Positions 52,656 to 61,398 are shown, counted from the stretch's first letter. The stretch is 64,000 nt of DNA from Actinomadura soli (GCF_005889715.1 NZ_VCKW01000002.1:18919-82918); one strand, 5' to 3'. Translations and numbers: made by a program. Notes: generated by a model from the letters alone, not told the origin.

Positions 52656-53777
52656 TCAGCGCTTCGGATCGGCGGGGACGGGAGGCGGCGACGCGGACGG
52701 GCCGCGCACGCCATCCAGCACGGCCTGGCCCTGCCGGTCCACGAACTTGGTGAAAAGCTCCTGCGAGTAGCCGAGGACGACCGCCCACGCGATGATCTGC
52801 CCCGGCGAGTCGAGCGCGCTGAGCCCGGGGACGAACCCGCCGCGCATCAGCAGCAGGCCGAGCACCGCGGTCAGCGCCCCGGTCGGCAGCTTGAGCAGGG
52901 CGAGCGCGACCGGGATCCCGTAGGCGGTGGACGTCCCGCGGATCTTCCGCAGCGCCGACGTCGCCGCGATCCCGGCCGCGACCAGCCCGATGAACATCAC
53001 GACGATGTAGTCGCCCCATCCGGCGGCCTCGCGCGTGCGCACGTCCAGCTGACCGGCCGGGACGGACGGCGCGGCGCCCGTCGGGCAGACGACGCTGTAG
53101 TCGCCCCGCGCCCCGGGGCTCGGCGCCGGGGTGAAGCACAGCGGGACGGCCGTCCGCCACAACGCCGACAGCACCCCGATGCCGATCACCGCGCAGAACA
53201 GGAACACGGCCATCCACCGGACGATCCGCACGAAGCTCCCGGCACGCAGCTTCTCCCGCAGCGCGGCCTGGTGCGCGGTGTCCACGGCGGTCAGCAGCGT
53301 GACGAGCTGCCCCTCGGTGAGCGGCTCGGGCCGCCCGGCCTCCTGGGCTTCGCGCAGCTCCTTGGCCAGCCGCTCGACGAAGACCCGGTGCTCGTCGGCG
53401 GGAGCGAGATGCCGCTTGACGGCGGCGCACATGGCGGGCAGGAACGACTGCACCTCCCCCGGCGTGAGCGTCCGCATCCACAGCGAACGCGCGCAGTTCA
53501 GGTGAAGCTGGGCGGTCGTCACATGGGACGCCGTCAGGTTCCTGCGGTGCGTGCCGGGGTCGATGACGTCCATCGCCCGGTCCAGGGCCTCCCGCGCGCC
53601 GCGCAGCAGTTCCGCGTGTTCGGGCGACCGCGTTCCCCCGTCCCCGGGGGCGGCGAGGAGCGCGCGGAGTTCGTGGACGTCCGCGCGCACTTCTTCGCAC
53701 AGCACCCACGAGCCCCGCTCACGCTCCCACTCGTCGAGTCTCCGGGCGCCGGGGATCCAGCCGGTCCAGCGGGCCAT
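52656..53777 (-). CDS. Four-helix membrane protein of unknown function
   Basis: A 373-aa protein with a 170-residue cytoplasmic, helical N-domain (WVLCEEVRADVHELRALLAAP, LTASHVTTAQLHLNCARSLWMR) and four C-terminal helices (IVRWMAVFLFCAVIGIGVLSAL, GDYIVVMFIGLVAAGIAA, LKLPTGALTAVLGLLLMRGG, IIAWAVVLGYSQELFTKFV). I recognise no family, though the layout resembles membrane modules of actinomycete stress-linked loci. It starts on the minus strand with GGAAGGACATC upstream and converges on the small lipocalin-like gene; the peptidoglycan-binding gene lies just before it in the same direction. Confidence 0.7.
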   Translation of the reverse strand: MARWTGWIPGARRLDEWERERGSWVLCEEVRADVHELRALLAAPGDGGTRSPEHAELLRGAREALDRAMDVIDPGTHRRNLTASHVTTAQLHLNCARSLWMRTLTPGEVQSFLPAMCAAVKRHLAPADEHRVFVERLAKELREAQEAGRPEPLTEGQLVTLLTAVDTAHQAALREKLRAGSFVRIVRWMAVFLFCAVIGIGVLSALWRTAVPLCFTPAPSPGARGDYSVVCPTGAAPSVPAGQLDVRTREAAGWGDYIVVMFIGLVAAGIAATSALRKIRGTSTAYGIPVALALLKLPTGALTAVLGLLLMRGGFVPGLSALDSPGQIIAWAVVLGYSQELFTKFVDRQGQAVLDGVRGPSASPPPVPADPKR

Positions 53778-53807
53778 CCGCCGATGTCCTTCCAGAAGGC
53801 GGCCGGA

Positions 53808-54290
53808 TCAGGAGGCGGCCGTCGGCACTCTCTCCAGCCAGGTGGCGTCCCAGGTCTCGTGGTCGACCTTCCCGGTGTCCGCGAGCCCGAGGGCGCGCTG
53901 CATCAGGATGCAGGCGCTGGCGTCCTCGTCGTCGAAGTAGCCGTCGATGTTCTTGATCCGCCAGCCGCGGCTGTCCGCCTGGCGCTGCCACTCCAGGACG
54001 TGGTCTCCCTGGGACCCGTACTCAAGGATCTCCTCCGGCGCCGGTGGGGGCGTCGTGGTGGCGGCCTCCCACGCCGCCTTCCAGGTGACGGGCCCGACGA
54101 TGCCGTCCGGTTTCAGCGCGTTCTCGCTCTGGAAGTTCTTGCAGGTCCGCTGGCTGATCGGGCCGTACTTCCCGTCCGGGGAGATGTTCCAGCCACGCGT
54201 CTTCATCTGCTGCTGCCACTGCTTGACACCGGGCCCGCTCGTGATCGGCGGATAGGTCATCATCGGCGGCTTGAACGGTGGGGCCGACAT
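53808..54290 (-). CDS. Double peptidoglycan-binding domain protein
   Basis: A 160-aa protein with two peptidoglycan-binding repeats. The first runs over residues about 20-75 (VKQWQQQMKTRGWNISPDGKYGP, ISQRTCKNFQSENALKPDGIVGPVTWKAAW), the second over about 95-155 (VLEWQRQADSRGWRIKNIDGYFD, ILMQRALGLADTGKVDHETWDATW). There is no signal peptide and no catalytic domain, so it could tether partners to the wall. GGAGG precedes ATG. Being sandwiched between the protease-nuclease and the membrane protein, on the same strand, supports a shared function. Confidence 0.85.
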   Translation of the reverse strand: MSAPPFKPPMMTYPPITSGPGVKQWQQQMKTRGWNISPDGKYGPISQRTCKNFQSENALKPDGIVGPVTWKAAWEAATTTPPPAPEEILEYGSQGDHVLEWQRQADSRGWRIKNIDGYFDDEDASACILMQRALGLADTGKVDHETWDATWLERVPTAAS

Positions 54291-54442
54291 ATGGCGCCTC
54301 CTTCGAATGGGTCTCCCTTCCAAAGATCCCGTCCCAACCAGCGAAGCAGCGGACCGGCGAAGAGAGCACCAATGAGAGGTATCAGGAGCCCTCTTTTCCA
54401 CATTTTCCAGCTCATATAACTTTCGCCGGATTCCCGTCGCCG

Positions 54443-56407
54443 TCAGAGGATCAGGTCCTCGGCCCGGACGACCTCGCGCGGCGCCGGAACGGCCTCCAGC
54501 CGTTCCAGCGGATCGGCCTGGACGTGCGGGTCGACGGCGAGCCCGGTGAGCTCCCCGATCCTGCGGACCGGCACCTGGTACGTCTTGTACGCGCCGTAGG
54601 AGAAGGTCTCCTTCCCCGCCAGGTCCGCGATCAGGACCGCCTGGCTGAGCAGGTAGCCGGTCACCGACAGCTCGCCCGACGCGCCCACCATCGCGACGAT
54701 CTTCCAGAACTGGCGGGGCAGGCGGACGCCGCGGTAGACGTCGTCGTCCTCGGCCAGCACCGGCCCGGTGAACACGCTGACCGCCAGGTCCTGGTTGTCG
54801 GCGTTGTTCAGGACGTAGTCCTCCAGCCCGAGCCACAGCGTCTGGCCCGCGTTGAACGCGTGGTGCTGCGGGGTGGAGTTGGTGAAGTGGAAGGTGTCGT
54901 CGTTGGCGGCCAGGGCCATGACCTCGGTCCCCCAGGCGGGGTCGAGGCGGCGCACCAGATGGCCGCGGTCGAGGTCGTTGGCGCGGTAGACGTCCTCGCC
55001 GGTCTGCTCTCCGGCGGGCAGCCGGGGGTCGAAGAACCACCGGTCGCTGTCGCGCCGCGGACGCCGCGAGCTCCGCCCGTCGATGTTGCAGGCGGTGAAC
55101 AGCGCGAGCGCCCGCTGCCGGTGCATGACGACGCTGAAGTGGTGGTAGCGCAGTTCGGCCGAGGCGACGGCGGCCAGGTCGGGCGACGGCACGGGCATCG
55201 GCAGCGGCCGGGCCAGGAACGCCGGGTCGTAGCCGTCGCGGTCGCTGTAGTCGGGGTCGATCGCCTCCGTCTCGCGCGCGGCCTCGGAGGGCAGCGCGTC
55301 CGCCAGCCGGACCGTGACCTCCAGCGGGATGGTGACCATCCCTTCGCGGGTCTGCGCCAGCGGGACGGCCGCCATCGCCCGCTCCGCCGGCCGTGAGACC
55401 GGAGCCGAGACCGGTGGCGGGCCGACCGCCGACGACTGGAGGGACGCCGCGCTTTCCGCCTCCGGCGGAGCGAACAGCTCATCGACGAGCGCCCGCTGCG
55501 CCTCGGGCACGGACGTCTCGCGCACCATCGCGCAGATCCGGCTGATGCGGATGCCCTCGTTGACGAACTCGCCGGTCTCCTCCGGCTCGGGCACCGGAAC
55601 GCTCGCGTGGTGCAGCGCCACGACCTCCCACTGGTCGTTGAACACCGGCGAGCCCGACGAGCCCGGCTCGGTGTCGGCCGCGTAGTGCAGGAACCGCTCG
55701 GGGATGTCGACGATCTTGTTCTCCCGCAGCGCGACCTGCTTGCGGTCCCCGCGCGGGTGCTGGACGATCGTGACGAACTCCCCGATGATCGCCTTGCCCT
55801 CGGCCTCGATCAGCCGGTTGTGGCCGAGCGCCGCCAGCTCCGCGGCCGGGGCGTCCACCGCCACGAGCGCGAAGTCGAGCCCCTCGTCGGCGAGGAAGAA
55901 GCGATCCGGGGCGAGCGCGTAGGCGGCCACGGCCAGCGGCCGTCCGTCGACGCCGTCCTGGTAGTTGAACTCGACCATGCTCGTCCCGGCCGTGCCGGCA
56001 TCGGGCAGCACGTGGTGGTTGGTCAGGAACAGGGACGGGGACACCATCGACCCCGTCCCGTACCCGACCGTGCGGCCGCCCTCGTCGCGGATGTTCACCC
56101 GGCCGACGGTGCGCGCCGCGGCCACCCCCGCGTCCAGGTAGCGGACGCCCACGTAGTCGACCGTATTGATGATCTTCTCCAGCCGCGCGGCGGGCTCGGC
56201 GGCGCCGGGCTCCAGCAGCGAGCCGTCGCCGTAGAACCGGCTGAGCCTGTCGACGCGCTTGGCGACCCGCTCGGCGGTGTCGGCCACCGCCACGCCGCCT
56301 GGCGAGGCCAGGACGGTCTCGTGCTCGCGCCGCTCCGGCACCCGCTCGGCCACCCGCTGCGCCGCCGTCTGCCGCTGGCGCTCCTGCTCCCGCTCGTAGA
56401 ACTCCAT
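54443..56407 (-). CDS. Trypsin-like protease fused to a DNA/RNA non-specific endonuclease
   Basis: A 654-aa two-enzyme fusion. A helical N-terminus (residues 1-30, EREQERQRQTAAQRVAERV) precedes a V8/trypsin-type domain (about 90-310) with His132 in TNHHVL, Asp178 in LDFALVAVD and Ser251 in PGSSGSPVF. A Pro/Ala linker leads to a beta-beta-alpha metal nuclease domain (about 420-640) with the DRGH motif, catalytic His483, and FTNSTPQHHAFN carrying the metal-side Asn. No signal peptide. GGGGGAACGG precedes ATG. Proteolysis of the linker might release the nuclease; this is inference. Confidence 0.9.
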   Translation of the reverse strand: MEFYEREQERQRQTAAQRVAERVPERREHETVLASPGGVAVADTAERVAKRVDRLSRFYGDGSLLEPGAAEPAARLEKIINTVDYVGVRYLDAGVAAARTVGRVNIRDEGGRTVGYGTGSMVSPSLFLTNHHVLPDAGTAGTSMVEFNYQDGVDGRPLAVAAYALAPDRFFLADEGLDFALVAVDAPAAELAALGHNRLIEAEGKAIIGEFVTIVQHPRGDRKQVALRENKIVDIPERFLHYAADTEPGSSGSPVFNDQWEVVALHHASVPVPEPEETGEFVNEGIRISRICAMVRETSVPEAQRALVDELFAPPEAESAASLQSSAVGPPPVSAPVSRPAERAMAAVPLAQTREGMVTIPLEVTVRLADALPSEAARETEAIDPDYSDRDGYDPAFLARPLPMPVPSPDLAAVASAELRYHHFSVVMHRQRALALFTACNIDGRSSRRPRRDSDRWFFDPRLPAGEQTGEDVYRANDLDRGHLVRRLDPAWGTEVMALAANDDTFHFTNSTPQHHAFNAGQTLWLGLEDYVLNNADNQDLAVSVFTGPVLAEDDDVYRGVRLPRQFWKIVAMVGASGELSVTGYLLSQAVLIADLAGKETFSYGAYKTYQVPVRRIGELTGLAVDPHVQADPLERLEAVPAPREVVRAEDLIL

Positions 56408-56704
56408 TTCCGTTCCCCCGGTCAGCACATATTCGTGAACCACCCGCCTCTCCCAATTTCCTCGGTTTTCGCCGGATTTCGCCAGGCCCGGGTTCCCCCT
56501 TTTACCCCGCATCGGGAAACGTTTGACGCCCACGACGCGCGAAAACCCGTCAACACGGCGTTGACCTGGTCCAGCGAGACGACCCGATGAGCCGCTCCCT
56601 GAGCTCTCAACCCGCACCGCGCCGGGCGGGCTTGCTGCTGTGGGCGGATCTGCCGTCGGCGGATCCGGCTGGGAGCAGTGCGCGGGGCGGCGCATTGTGA
56701 ATGC

Positions 56705-57334
56705 ATGAGCGAGGAACAGAGAAGCCCGATGTTCAACGAACGAGCGCGGCGCGAGCTTTACCAGCAGCGCGTTCTCGTGCTGGACGGCGCGCTCGACGAC
56801 GACAACGGCACCCTGCTGGCGACCCAGCTGATGACGCTGGCACGGGAGGACTCGTCGACCGACATCGCGCTGTGGATCCACTCCCCGGGCGGGTCGGTGC
56901 CGTCGATGCTCGCGATCCGCGACGTCATGCGGCTCATCCCGTGCGATGTGTCCACGATGGTGCTCGGCATCGCCTACAGCGCGGGGCAGTTCCTGCTGTC
57001 GTCCGGGACGCGGGGCAAGCGCCGCGCCCTGCCGCACGCCCGCGTGCTGATGCACCAGGGGTCCGCCGGGATCGCCGGCGCCGCCGTCGACATCGAACTG
57101 CAGGCCGGCGACCTGCGCCACACCCGCGACACCGTGCTCGGCCTCATCGCGGAGGACACCGGCCAGCCCCTTGAACGCGTCTTCGAGGATTCGCTTCACG
57201 ATCGCTGGTACACGGCGCGGGAGGCGCTCGACTACGGCTTCATCGACGCGATCGTCAGCGACTTCGACGAGGTCGTCCCGTCCAACCACCGGCCCATAGG
57301 GCTCGGCATTCCCTCGGAAGGGGCCGTCCGATGA
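56705..57334 (+). CDS. clpP: ATP-dependent Clp protease proteolytic subunit (catalytic ClpP)
   Basis: A 209-aa ClpP subunit of the cytoplasmic Clp protease. Serine-protease elements are kept: SPGGSV at about 60-64, Ser92 in GIAYSAG, His117 in RVLMHQ and an Asp in SLHDRWYTA. It is an atypical paralogue: the usual AASMGA around Ser is YSAGQ. The start is uncertain. ATG at 56705 has no clear site; ATG at 56729 has GAGGAA. Its stop overlaps the second subunit (ATGA). A house-keeping clpP pair should be elsewhere in the genome. Confidence 0.9.
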   Translation: MSEEQRSPMFNERARRELYQQRVLVLDGALDDDNGTLLATQLMTLAREDSSTDIALWIHSPGGSVPSMLAIRDVMRLIPCDVSTMVLGIAYSAGQFLLSSGTRGKRRALPHARVLMHQGSAGIAGAAVDIELQAGDLRHTRDTVLGLIAEDTGQPLERVFEDSLHDRWYTAREALDYGFIDAIVSDFDEVVPSNHRPIGLGIPSEGAVR

Positions 57335-57933
57335 GCACCTACACGATCCCGAACGTCATCGCGCAGCACCCCCGCGGTGAGCGGATCATGGACGTCTACT
57401 CGCACCTGCTGACGGAGCGGATCATCTATCTCGGCACGGCCATCGACGCCGGAGTCGCGAACGCGCTCGTCGCGCAGTTGCTGTACCTGGAGGCCGACAG
57501 CCCCGACCGCGACATCCAGCTCTACATCAACTGCGAGGGCGGGGACCCGAGCGCGATGCTGGCCGTGTACGACACGCTGCGCTACATCCGCGCGCGGGTG
57601 GCGACGACGTGCGTCGGGCAGGCGGTCGCGGTCGGGGCCGTCCTCCTCGCCGCGGGCAGTCCCGGGATGCGTTCCGCGCTGCCCCACACCCGCGTCGTCC
57701 TGCACCAGCCGATCGGGCAGAGCCGCGGAGCGATCCCGGACCTGATCCTCCAGGCGGACGAGGTCGTCCGCGTGCGCGGCGACATGGAGAGCATCCTCTC
57801 CCGGCACACCGGCCAGGACACCGCGACGCTGCGCGCCGACACCGACCGCGACCGCGTGTTCACCGCGCAGGCCGCGCTGGACTACGGCCTCATCGACCAG
57901 GTGATCGAGGAACGGCAGCCGATGCCCGTGTAG
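57331..57933 (+). CDS. ClpP-like subunit lacking the catalytic serine (ClpR-like)
   Basis: A 200-aa ClpP homologue coupled to the previous subunit. The serine site reads CVGQAVAVGAVLL; normally it is CVGQAASMAAVLL. Residue 100 is Ala where Ser should be, while His125 (VVLHQPIGQ) and the TDRDRVFTA Asp region remain. The oxyanion strand is also changed (NCEGGDPSAM instead of GGSVTAG). It can probably assemble with the active ClpP and act like the ClpR subunits of cyanobacteria and plastids. Confidence 0.9.
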   Translation: MSTYTIPNVIAQHPRGERIMDVYSHLLTERIIYLGTAIDAGVANALVAQLLYLEADSPDRDIQLYINCEGGDPSAMLAVYDTLRYIRARVATTCVGQAVAVGAVLLAAGSPGMRSALPHTRVVLHQPIGQSRGAIPDLILQADEVVRVRGDMESILSRHTGQDTATLRADTDRDRVFTAQAALDYGLIDQVIEERQPMPV

Positions 57934-57961
57934 GGGGGCCCGCCTACGCGGGGGCGTCCGC

Positions 57962-58354
57962 CTACGCGGCCAGGGCGTAGGCGGCCTGGCAGGTCACACC
58001 CGCCGGAGCCGTCCGGGCCGGGGCGGTCAGGAGGGTCGTCGCGACCGCGAGCGTCAGGTCGCCGAGCGTCACGTCCAGGGCGCCGGCGACCGCCGCGATC
58101 ATCTCGCTCGACGGCTCCTTGACGCCGCGTTCCATCTCGGAGAGGTACTGCGGCGAGACCCCGGCCCGGCGGGACGTCTCGACCAGCGTCTCACCGCGTT
58201 CGAGCCGCAGCCGCCGCAGGCAGTGGCCGAGCGCGTCCCGCCACAGCGGCTCCGCCGACGGGTTCGGCCGGCGCGGCGCGTGCGGCTCCCGCGTCTCGTG
58301 CGGCGTCTCGTCGGCGGGCTCGGCGGGCTTCAGCGGATGGGTGATCTCGGCCAT
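57962..58354 (-). CDS. clgR: ClgR-like XRE regulator with ssrA-like C-terminus
   Basis: A 130-aa DNA-binding protein. The HTH (LRRLRLERGETLVETSRRAG, VSPQYLSEMERGVKEPSSEM) closely resembles ClgR, the activator of clpP operons in actinomycetes. The N-terminal 40 residues are Pro-rich. The last residues are AYALAA, like the ssrA degron end; ClgR of Streptomyces lividans is known to be degraded through its C-terminal alanines. It converges on the ClpP/ClpR pair and could sense their activity. No canonical GTTCGC-type ClgR box was found before clpP. Confidence 0.75.
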   Translation of the reverse strand: MAEITHPLKPAEPADETPHETREPHAPRRPNPSAEPLWRDALGHCLRRLRLERGETLVETSRRAGVSPQYLSEMERGVKEPSSEMIAAVAGALDVTLGDLTLAVATTLLTAPARTAPAGVTCQAAYALAA

Positions 58355-58378
58355 GCGCCCATCGTAAGTCGGGGATGC

Positions 58379-58427
58379 CGCGAGACCCTAGGCGTTCCGC
58401 CGACCGCAGAAAGGCGGGGGTCTCGCG
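58379..58427. promoter_or_regulatory. 10-bp inverted repeat between ClgR-like and oxidoreductase genes
   Basis: CGCGAGACCC at 58379-58388 and GGGTCTCGCG at 58418-58427 are exact complements, 29 bases apart, between the divergent ClgR-like and oxidoreductase genes. A second pair, CCGCC and GGCGG, lies inside. It is a candidate operator, or a hairpin in the oxidoreductase leader. Confidence 0.4.
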
Positions 58428-59561
58428 ATGCCCGGGACCGGCTGTCATTCTGGGGATGTGCGGATACTGGTCGTGGGTGCGGGGATCGTCGGGGCCGCGC
58501 TGGCGGACCGGCTCGCCCGTCAGGACGAGGTCACGGTCGTCGAGGCGGAGGGGCCCGGCGCGGGGACGTCCGGCACCAGCTACGCCTGGATCAACGCCAA
58601 CGACCCGGAGGACCCGTCCTACCACCGGTTCCGGACGGAGGCGATGTCCACCTGGCGGCGCCTGGCCGCCGAGTTCGGCGACCCGGCCTGGTACCGGCCG
58701 TCGGGACACACGACGTGGGCGGCCGCCGACGACGCGAAGACCCGGCTGGCCGACCGGGTCGCCCGGCTCGCGCGCCTCGGCTACGCCGCCGAGCCGATCG
58801 ATCCGGGACGGTTGCGCGAGCTCGAACCGCACGTCCAGGCTCCGCCGGACGCCCTCATCGCGCACTACCCCGACGAGGGCTTCGTGCACGGAGGCCCCGC
58901 CGCGCGGGCGCTGGCGGAGCGCGCCCGCGAATCGGGCGCCGCCGTCGTCACCGGCCACCGCGCGGTCCGGCTCACCACCGAGGGCGACCGCGTGACCGGC
59001 GTGCGCCTGGACGACGGCCGGGACCTCGACGCCGACCTCACGATCTGCGCGGCGGGCCGGGACAGCCCCGCGCTCCTGGAGACCGCCGGTGTCGCCCTCC
59101 CGCTGGTCGACCCGTCCGAGCCCGGCTCGGCCGCTCCGTGCCTCGTCGCCACCACCTCGGCGGCGCCGGGCGTCGTCAACGGTCTCGTCCATGCCCCGGG
59201 GCTGTCCGTGCGCCCGGCCGAGGGCGGGGGCCTCGTTCTGGAGGCGGTCGACCTGGACGCCGGTGTCGACGAGTCGGCCTCCCCTGCGCTGATCCAGGAG
59301 GTCGGCACCGAGCTCCTCGCCCGGGCGCGCGTGGTCATGCCCGGCCTGACGGCGGAGGTCGCCGAAATGCGGCGGTGCGTCCGTCCCCTGCCCGTCGACG
59401 GCTATCCGCTCATCGGCTCGCAGCGGCCCGGGCTGTACACCGCCGTCACCCACAGCGGCATCACGCTCGGCCCCCATCTCGCCGTGCTGATCGACCAAGA
59501 GGTTCACGGCCACGCCTCGCCCGCGCTCGACGCCTACCGCCCGGACCGCGCGGGCTCTTAG
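58428..59561 (+). CDS. FAD-dependent oxidoreductase (DAO family)
   Basis: A 377-aa flavoprotein. The FAD Rossmann motif VVGAGIVGAALADRLAR comes first, then SYAWINANDPEDPSYHRFR. The DAO substrate domain runs to the C-terminus, with CVRPLPVDGYPLIGSQRPGLYTAVTHSGITLGPHLA (split at the glycines) closing the FAD site. It probably oxidises an amino or hydroxy acid, which is unidentified. ATG at 58428 follows GGGGG nine bases back; GTG at 58458 is possible. Its stop overlaps that of the convergent methyltransferase gene. Confidence 0.87.
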   Translation: MPGTGCHSGDVRILVVGAGIVGAALADRLARQDEVTVVEAEGPGAGTSGTSYAWINANDPEDPSYHRFRTEAMSTWRRLAAEFGDPAWYRPSGHTTWAAADDAKTRLADRVARLARLGYAAEPIDPGRLRELEPHVQAPPDALIAHYPDEGFVHGGPAARALAERARESGAAVVTGHRAVRLTTEGDRVTGVRLDDGRDLDADLTICAAGRDSPALLETAGVALPLVDPSEPGSAAPCLVATTSAAPGVVNGLVHAPGLSVRPAEGGGLVLEAVDLDAGVDESASPALIQEVGTELLARARVVMPGLTAEVAEMRRCVRPLPVDGYPLIGSQRPGLYTAVTHSGITLGPHLAVLIDQEVHGHASPALDAYRPDRAGS

Positions 59562-60361
59562 GGCTTGCGGGCGACGCCGCAGAACGCGTCCACCTCGGGC
59601 GCCTCGCCGAACGGGTTCGGTTCGGGACGCCAGCGGGACACCGACACCACACCGGGCTCCAGCAGCTCCAGCCCGTCGAAGAACCGGGCGATCCGCTCGG
59701 GGGTGCGCAGCTCGTAGTCGTAGCCGGACTCGTCCCGGATGCGTTCGGCCTCCGCGGCGGCGTCGGGCCGGACGGTCTTGGTGCCGTCCTCCAGCACCAG
59801 GTAACTGCCCGGCGGGAGCGCGTCCAGGAGCTGACGAAGGATGGCGTGGGCCTCGCCGTCGTCGGAGACCGTGCCCAGCACGCCCAGGATCATCAGGGCG
59901 ACGGGCTCGGTGAAGTCCAGCGTGGCGGAGGCGCCGAGCAGGACGCCGGCGGGATCGCGGGCGTCGGCGTCGATGTAGTCGCAGGCCCCTTCGGGGGTAC
60001 TGGTCAGCAGGGCGCGCGCGTGCGCGAGGACGAGGGGGTCGTTGTCGACGTACACGATCCTGCTGTCGGGGGCGACCCGCTGCGCGACCTCATGGGTGTT
60101 GTCGTGCGTGGGCAGGCCGGTGCCGATGTCGAGGAACTGGCGGATCCCGGCCTCGCCCGCCAGGAACCGGACGGCGCGTCCCAGGAACACCCGCGCGTGC
60201 CGGGGCACCTCCTCGAACCCGGGATAGACCCGGAGGATGTTCTCGGCGAACACGCGGTCGACCGGGTAGTTGTCCTTTCCGCCGATGAAGTAGTTCCAGA
60301 CCCGGGCCTGGTGCGGCACGGACGTGTCGATCTCGGGCGGCTGAGCCGGGGGGTCGTCCAT
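59558..60361 (-). CDS. SAM-dependent methyltransferase (DUF574 family)
   Basis: A 267-aa enzyme of the large actinomycete DUF574 group. Recognition strings are PHQARVWNYFIGGKDNYPVDR, FLDIGTGLPTHDNTHEVAQ (SAM motif I), VYVDNDPLVLAHARALL, PVALMILGVLGTV and GSYLVLEDG. The substrate is unknown; such genes are numerous in actinomycetes and of uncertain role. GGATGGGGCGGT precedes ATG. Confidence 0.92.
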   Translation of the reverse strand: MDDPPAQPPEIDTSVPHQARVWNYFIGGKDNYPVDRVFAENILRVYPGFEEVPRHARVFLGRAVRFLAGEAGIRQFLDIGTGLPTHDNTHEVAQRVAPDSRIVYVDNDPLVLAHARALLTSTPEGACDYIDADARDPAGVLLGASATLDFTEPVALMILGVLGTVSDDGEAHAILRQLLDALPPGSYLVLEDGTKTVRPDAAAEAERIRDESGYDYELRTPERIARFFDGLELLEPGVVSVSRWRPEPNPFGEAPEVDAFCGVARKP

Positions 60362-60427
60362 ACCGCCCCATCCTGCCGCGTATCCGAAGCTTTGACATGC
60401 TCAGGGACGAACCTAGAAAGGACATTC

Positions 60428-61375
60428 ATGCGCGTCGCGATCCTCGATGACTACCAGGACGTCGCCCTCCGGACGGCGGACTGGTCGCCGGTGCCCGCAA
60501 CGATCGACGTGTTCCGCGCCCCGCTGGGCGACGAGGAGGCGGTGGTCGCGGCACTGAAGCCGTACGACGTGCTCGTGACGATGCGGGACCGGACCGCGCT
60601 GCCGAAGAGCGCGCTCGAACGGCTGCCGAACCTGCGGCTGATCACCGTCACCGGCAGGCGCATCACGGCGATCGACATCGCGGCCTGCGCCGGGCTGGGC
60701 ATCACGGTCAGCGGCACCGAGCCGCTGGCCGAGGGCGGCGCCGCCGAGCTGACCTGGGCGCTCATCCTCGCCGCCGTGAAGCGGCTGCCCGCCGAGCTGG
60801 CGAGCGTCCGCGCGGGCGGCTGGACGACCAGGCTCGGCACGTCCCTCTCCGGCCGGACGCTCGGCGTGCTGGGCCTCGGCCGCCTGGGCTCACGGGTCGC
60901 CGCCGTGGGCAACGCGTTCGGGATGCGGGTCGTGGCCTGGAGCCAGAACCTGACGGCGGAACGCGCCACCGACGCCGGCGCGGCGCTCGTCGGCAAGGAG
61001 GAGCTGTTCGCCACGTCCGACGTGCTGACGATCCACCTCGTCCTGTCGGACCGCACCCGCGGGCTCGTCGGCGAGCCCGAGCTGCGCCGGATGAAGCCGG
61101 ACGCGTGGCTGGTCAACACCAGCCGCGGCCCGATCTGCGACGAGGACGCCCTCCTCCGCGCCTGCCAGGAACGCTGGATCGCCGGAGCTGCCCTCGACGT
61201 GTACGACCGGGAGCCCCTTCCGGCCGACCACCCGCTGCGCACCCTCGACAACGTCCTGGCCTCCCCGCACATCGGCTACGTGACCGACGAGACCTACGCC
61301 TCCTGGTACGGCGACGCGGTCGAGAACATCGTCGCGTTCGCGAAGGGCGCACCGATCCGGGTGCGGCACTCGTGA
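60428..61375 (+). CDS. D-2-hydroxyacid dehydrogenase family protein
   Basis: A 315-aa NAD-dependent dehydrogenase. The N-terminal catalytic domain begins MRVAILDDYQDV; the Rossmann fold has LGVLGLGRLGSRVAAVGNAFGM, and active-site elements are VNTSRGPICDEDAL with Arg, AALDVYDREPLP with Glu and SPHIGYVTDE with His. ATG follows GAAAGGACATTC. It is divergent from the methyltransferase. The natural 2-keto acid substrate is not evident. Confidence 0.9.
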   Translation: MRVAILDDYQDVALRTADWSPVPATIDVFRAPLGDEEAVVAALKPYDVLVTMRDRTALPKSALERLPNLRLITVTGRRITAIDIAACAGLGITVSGTEPLAEGGAAELTWALILAAVKRLPAELASVRAGGWTTRLGTSLSGRTLGVLGLGRLGSRVAAVGNAFGMRVVAWSQNLTAERATDAGAALVGKEELFATSDVLTIHLVLSDRTRGLVGEPELRRMKPDAWLVNTSRGPICDEDALLRACQERWIAGAALDVYDREPLPADHPLRTLDNVLASPHIGYVTDETYASWYGDAVENIVAFAKGAPIRVRHS

Positions 61376-61398
61376 ACCGCCGACCGGACCGCTCGCGG

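Noticed and set aside
37164..56407. Contractile injection system or prophage
   Set aside because: No sheath, tube, baseplate hub, AAA+ loader, terminase or capsid gene was recognised. I kept only the weaker idea that the hydrolases might be cargo.
56408..56704. ClgR box (GTTCGC-type) before clpP
   Set aside because: I looked for the palindrome on both strands and did not find it.
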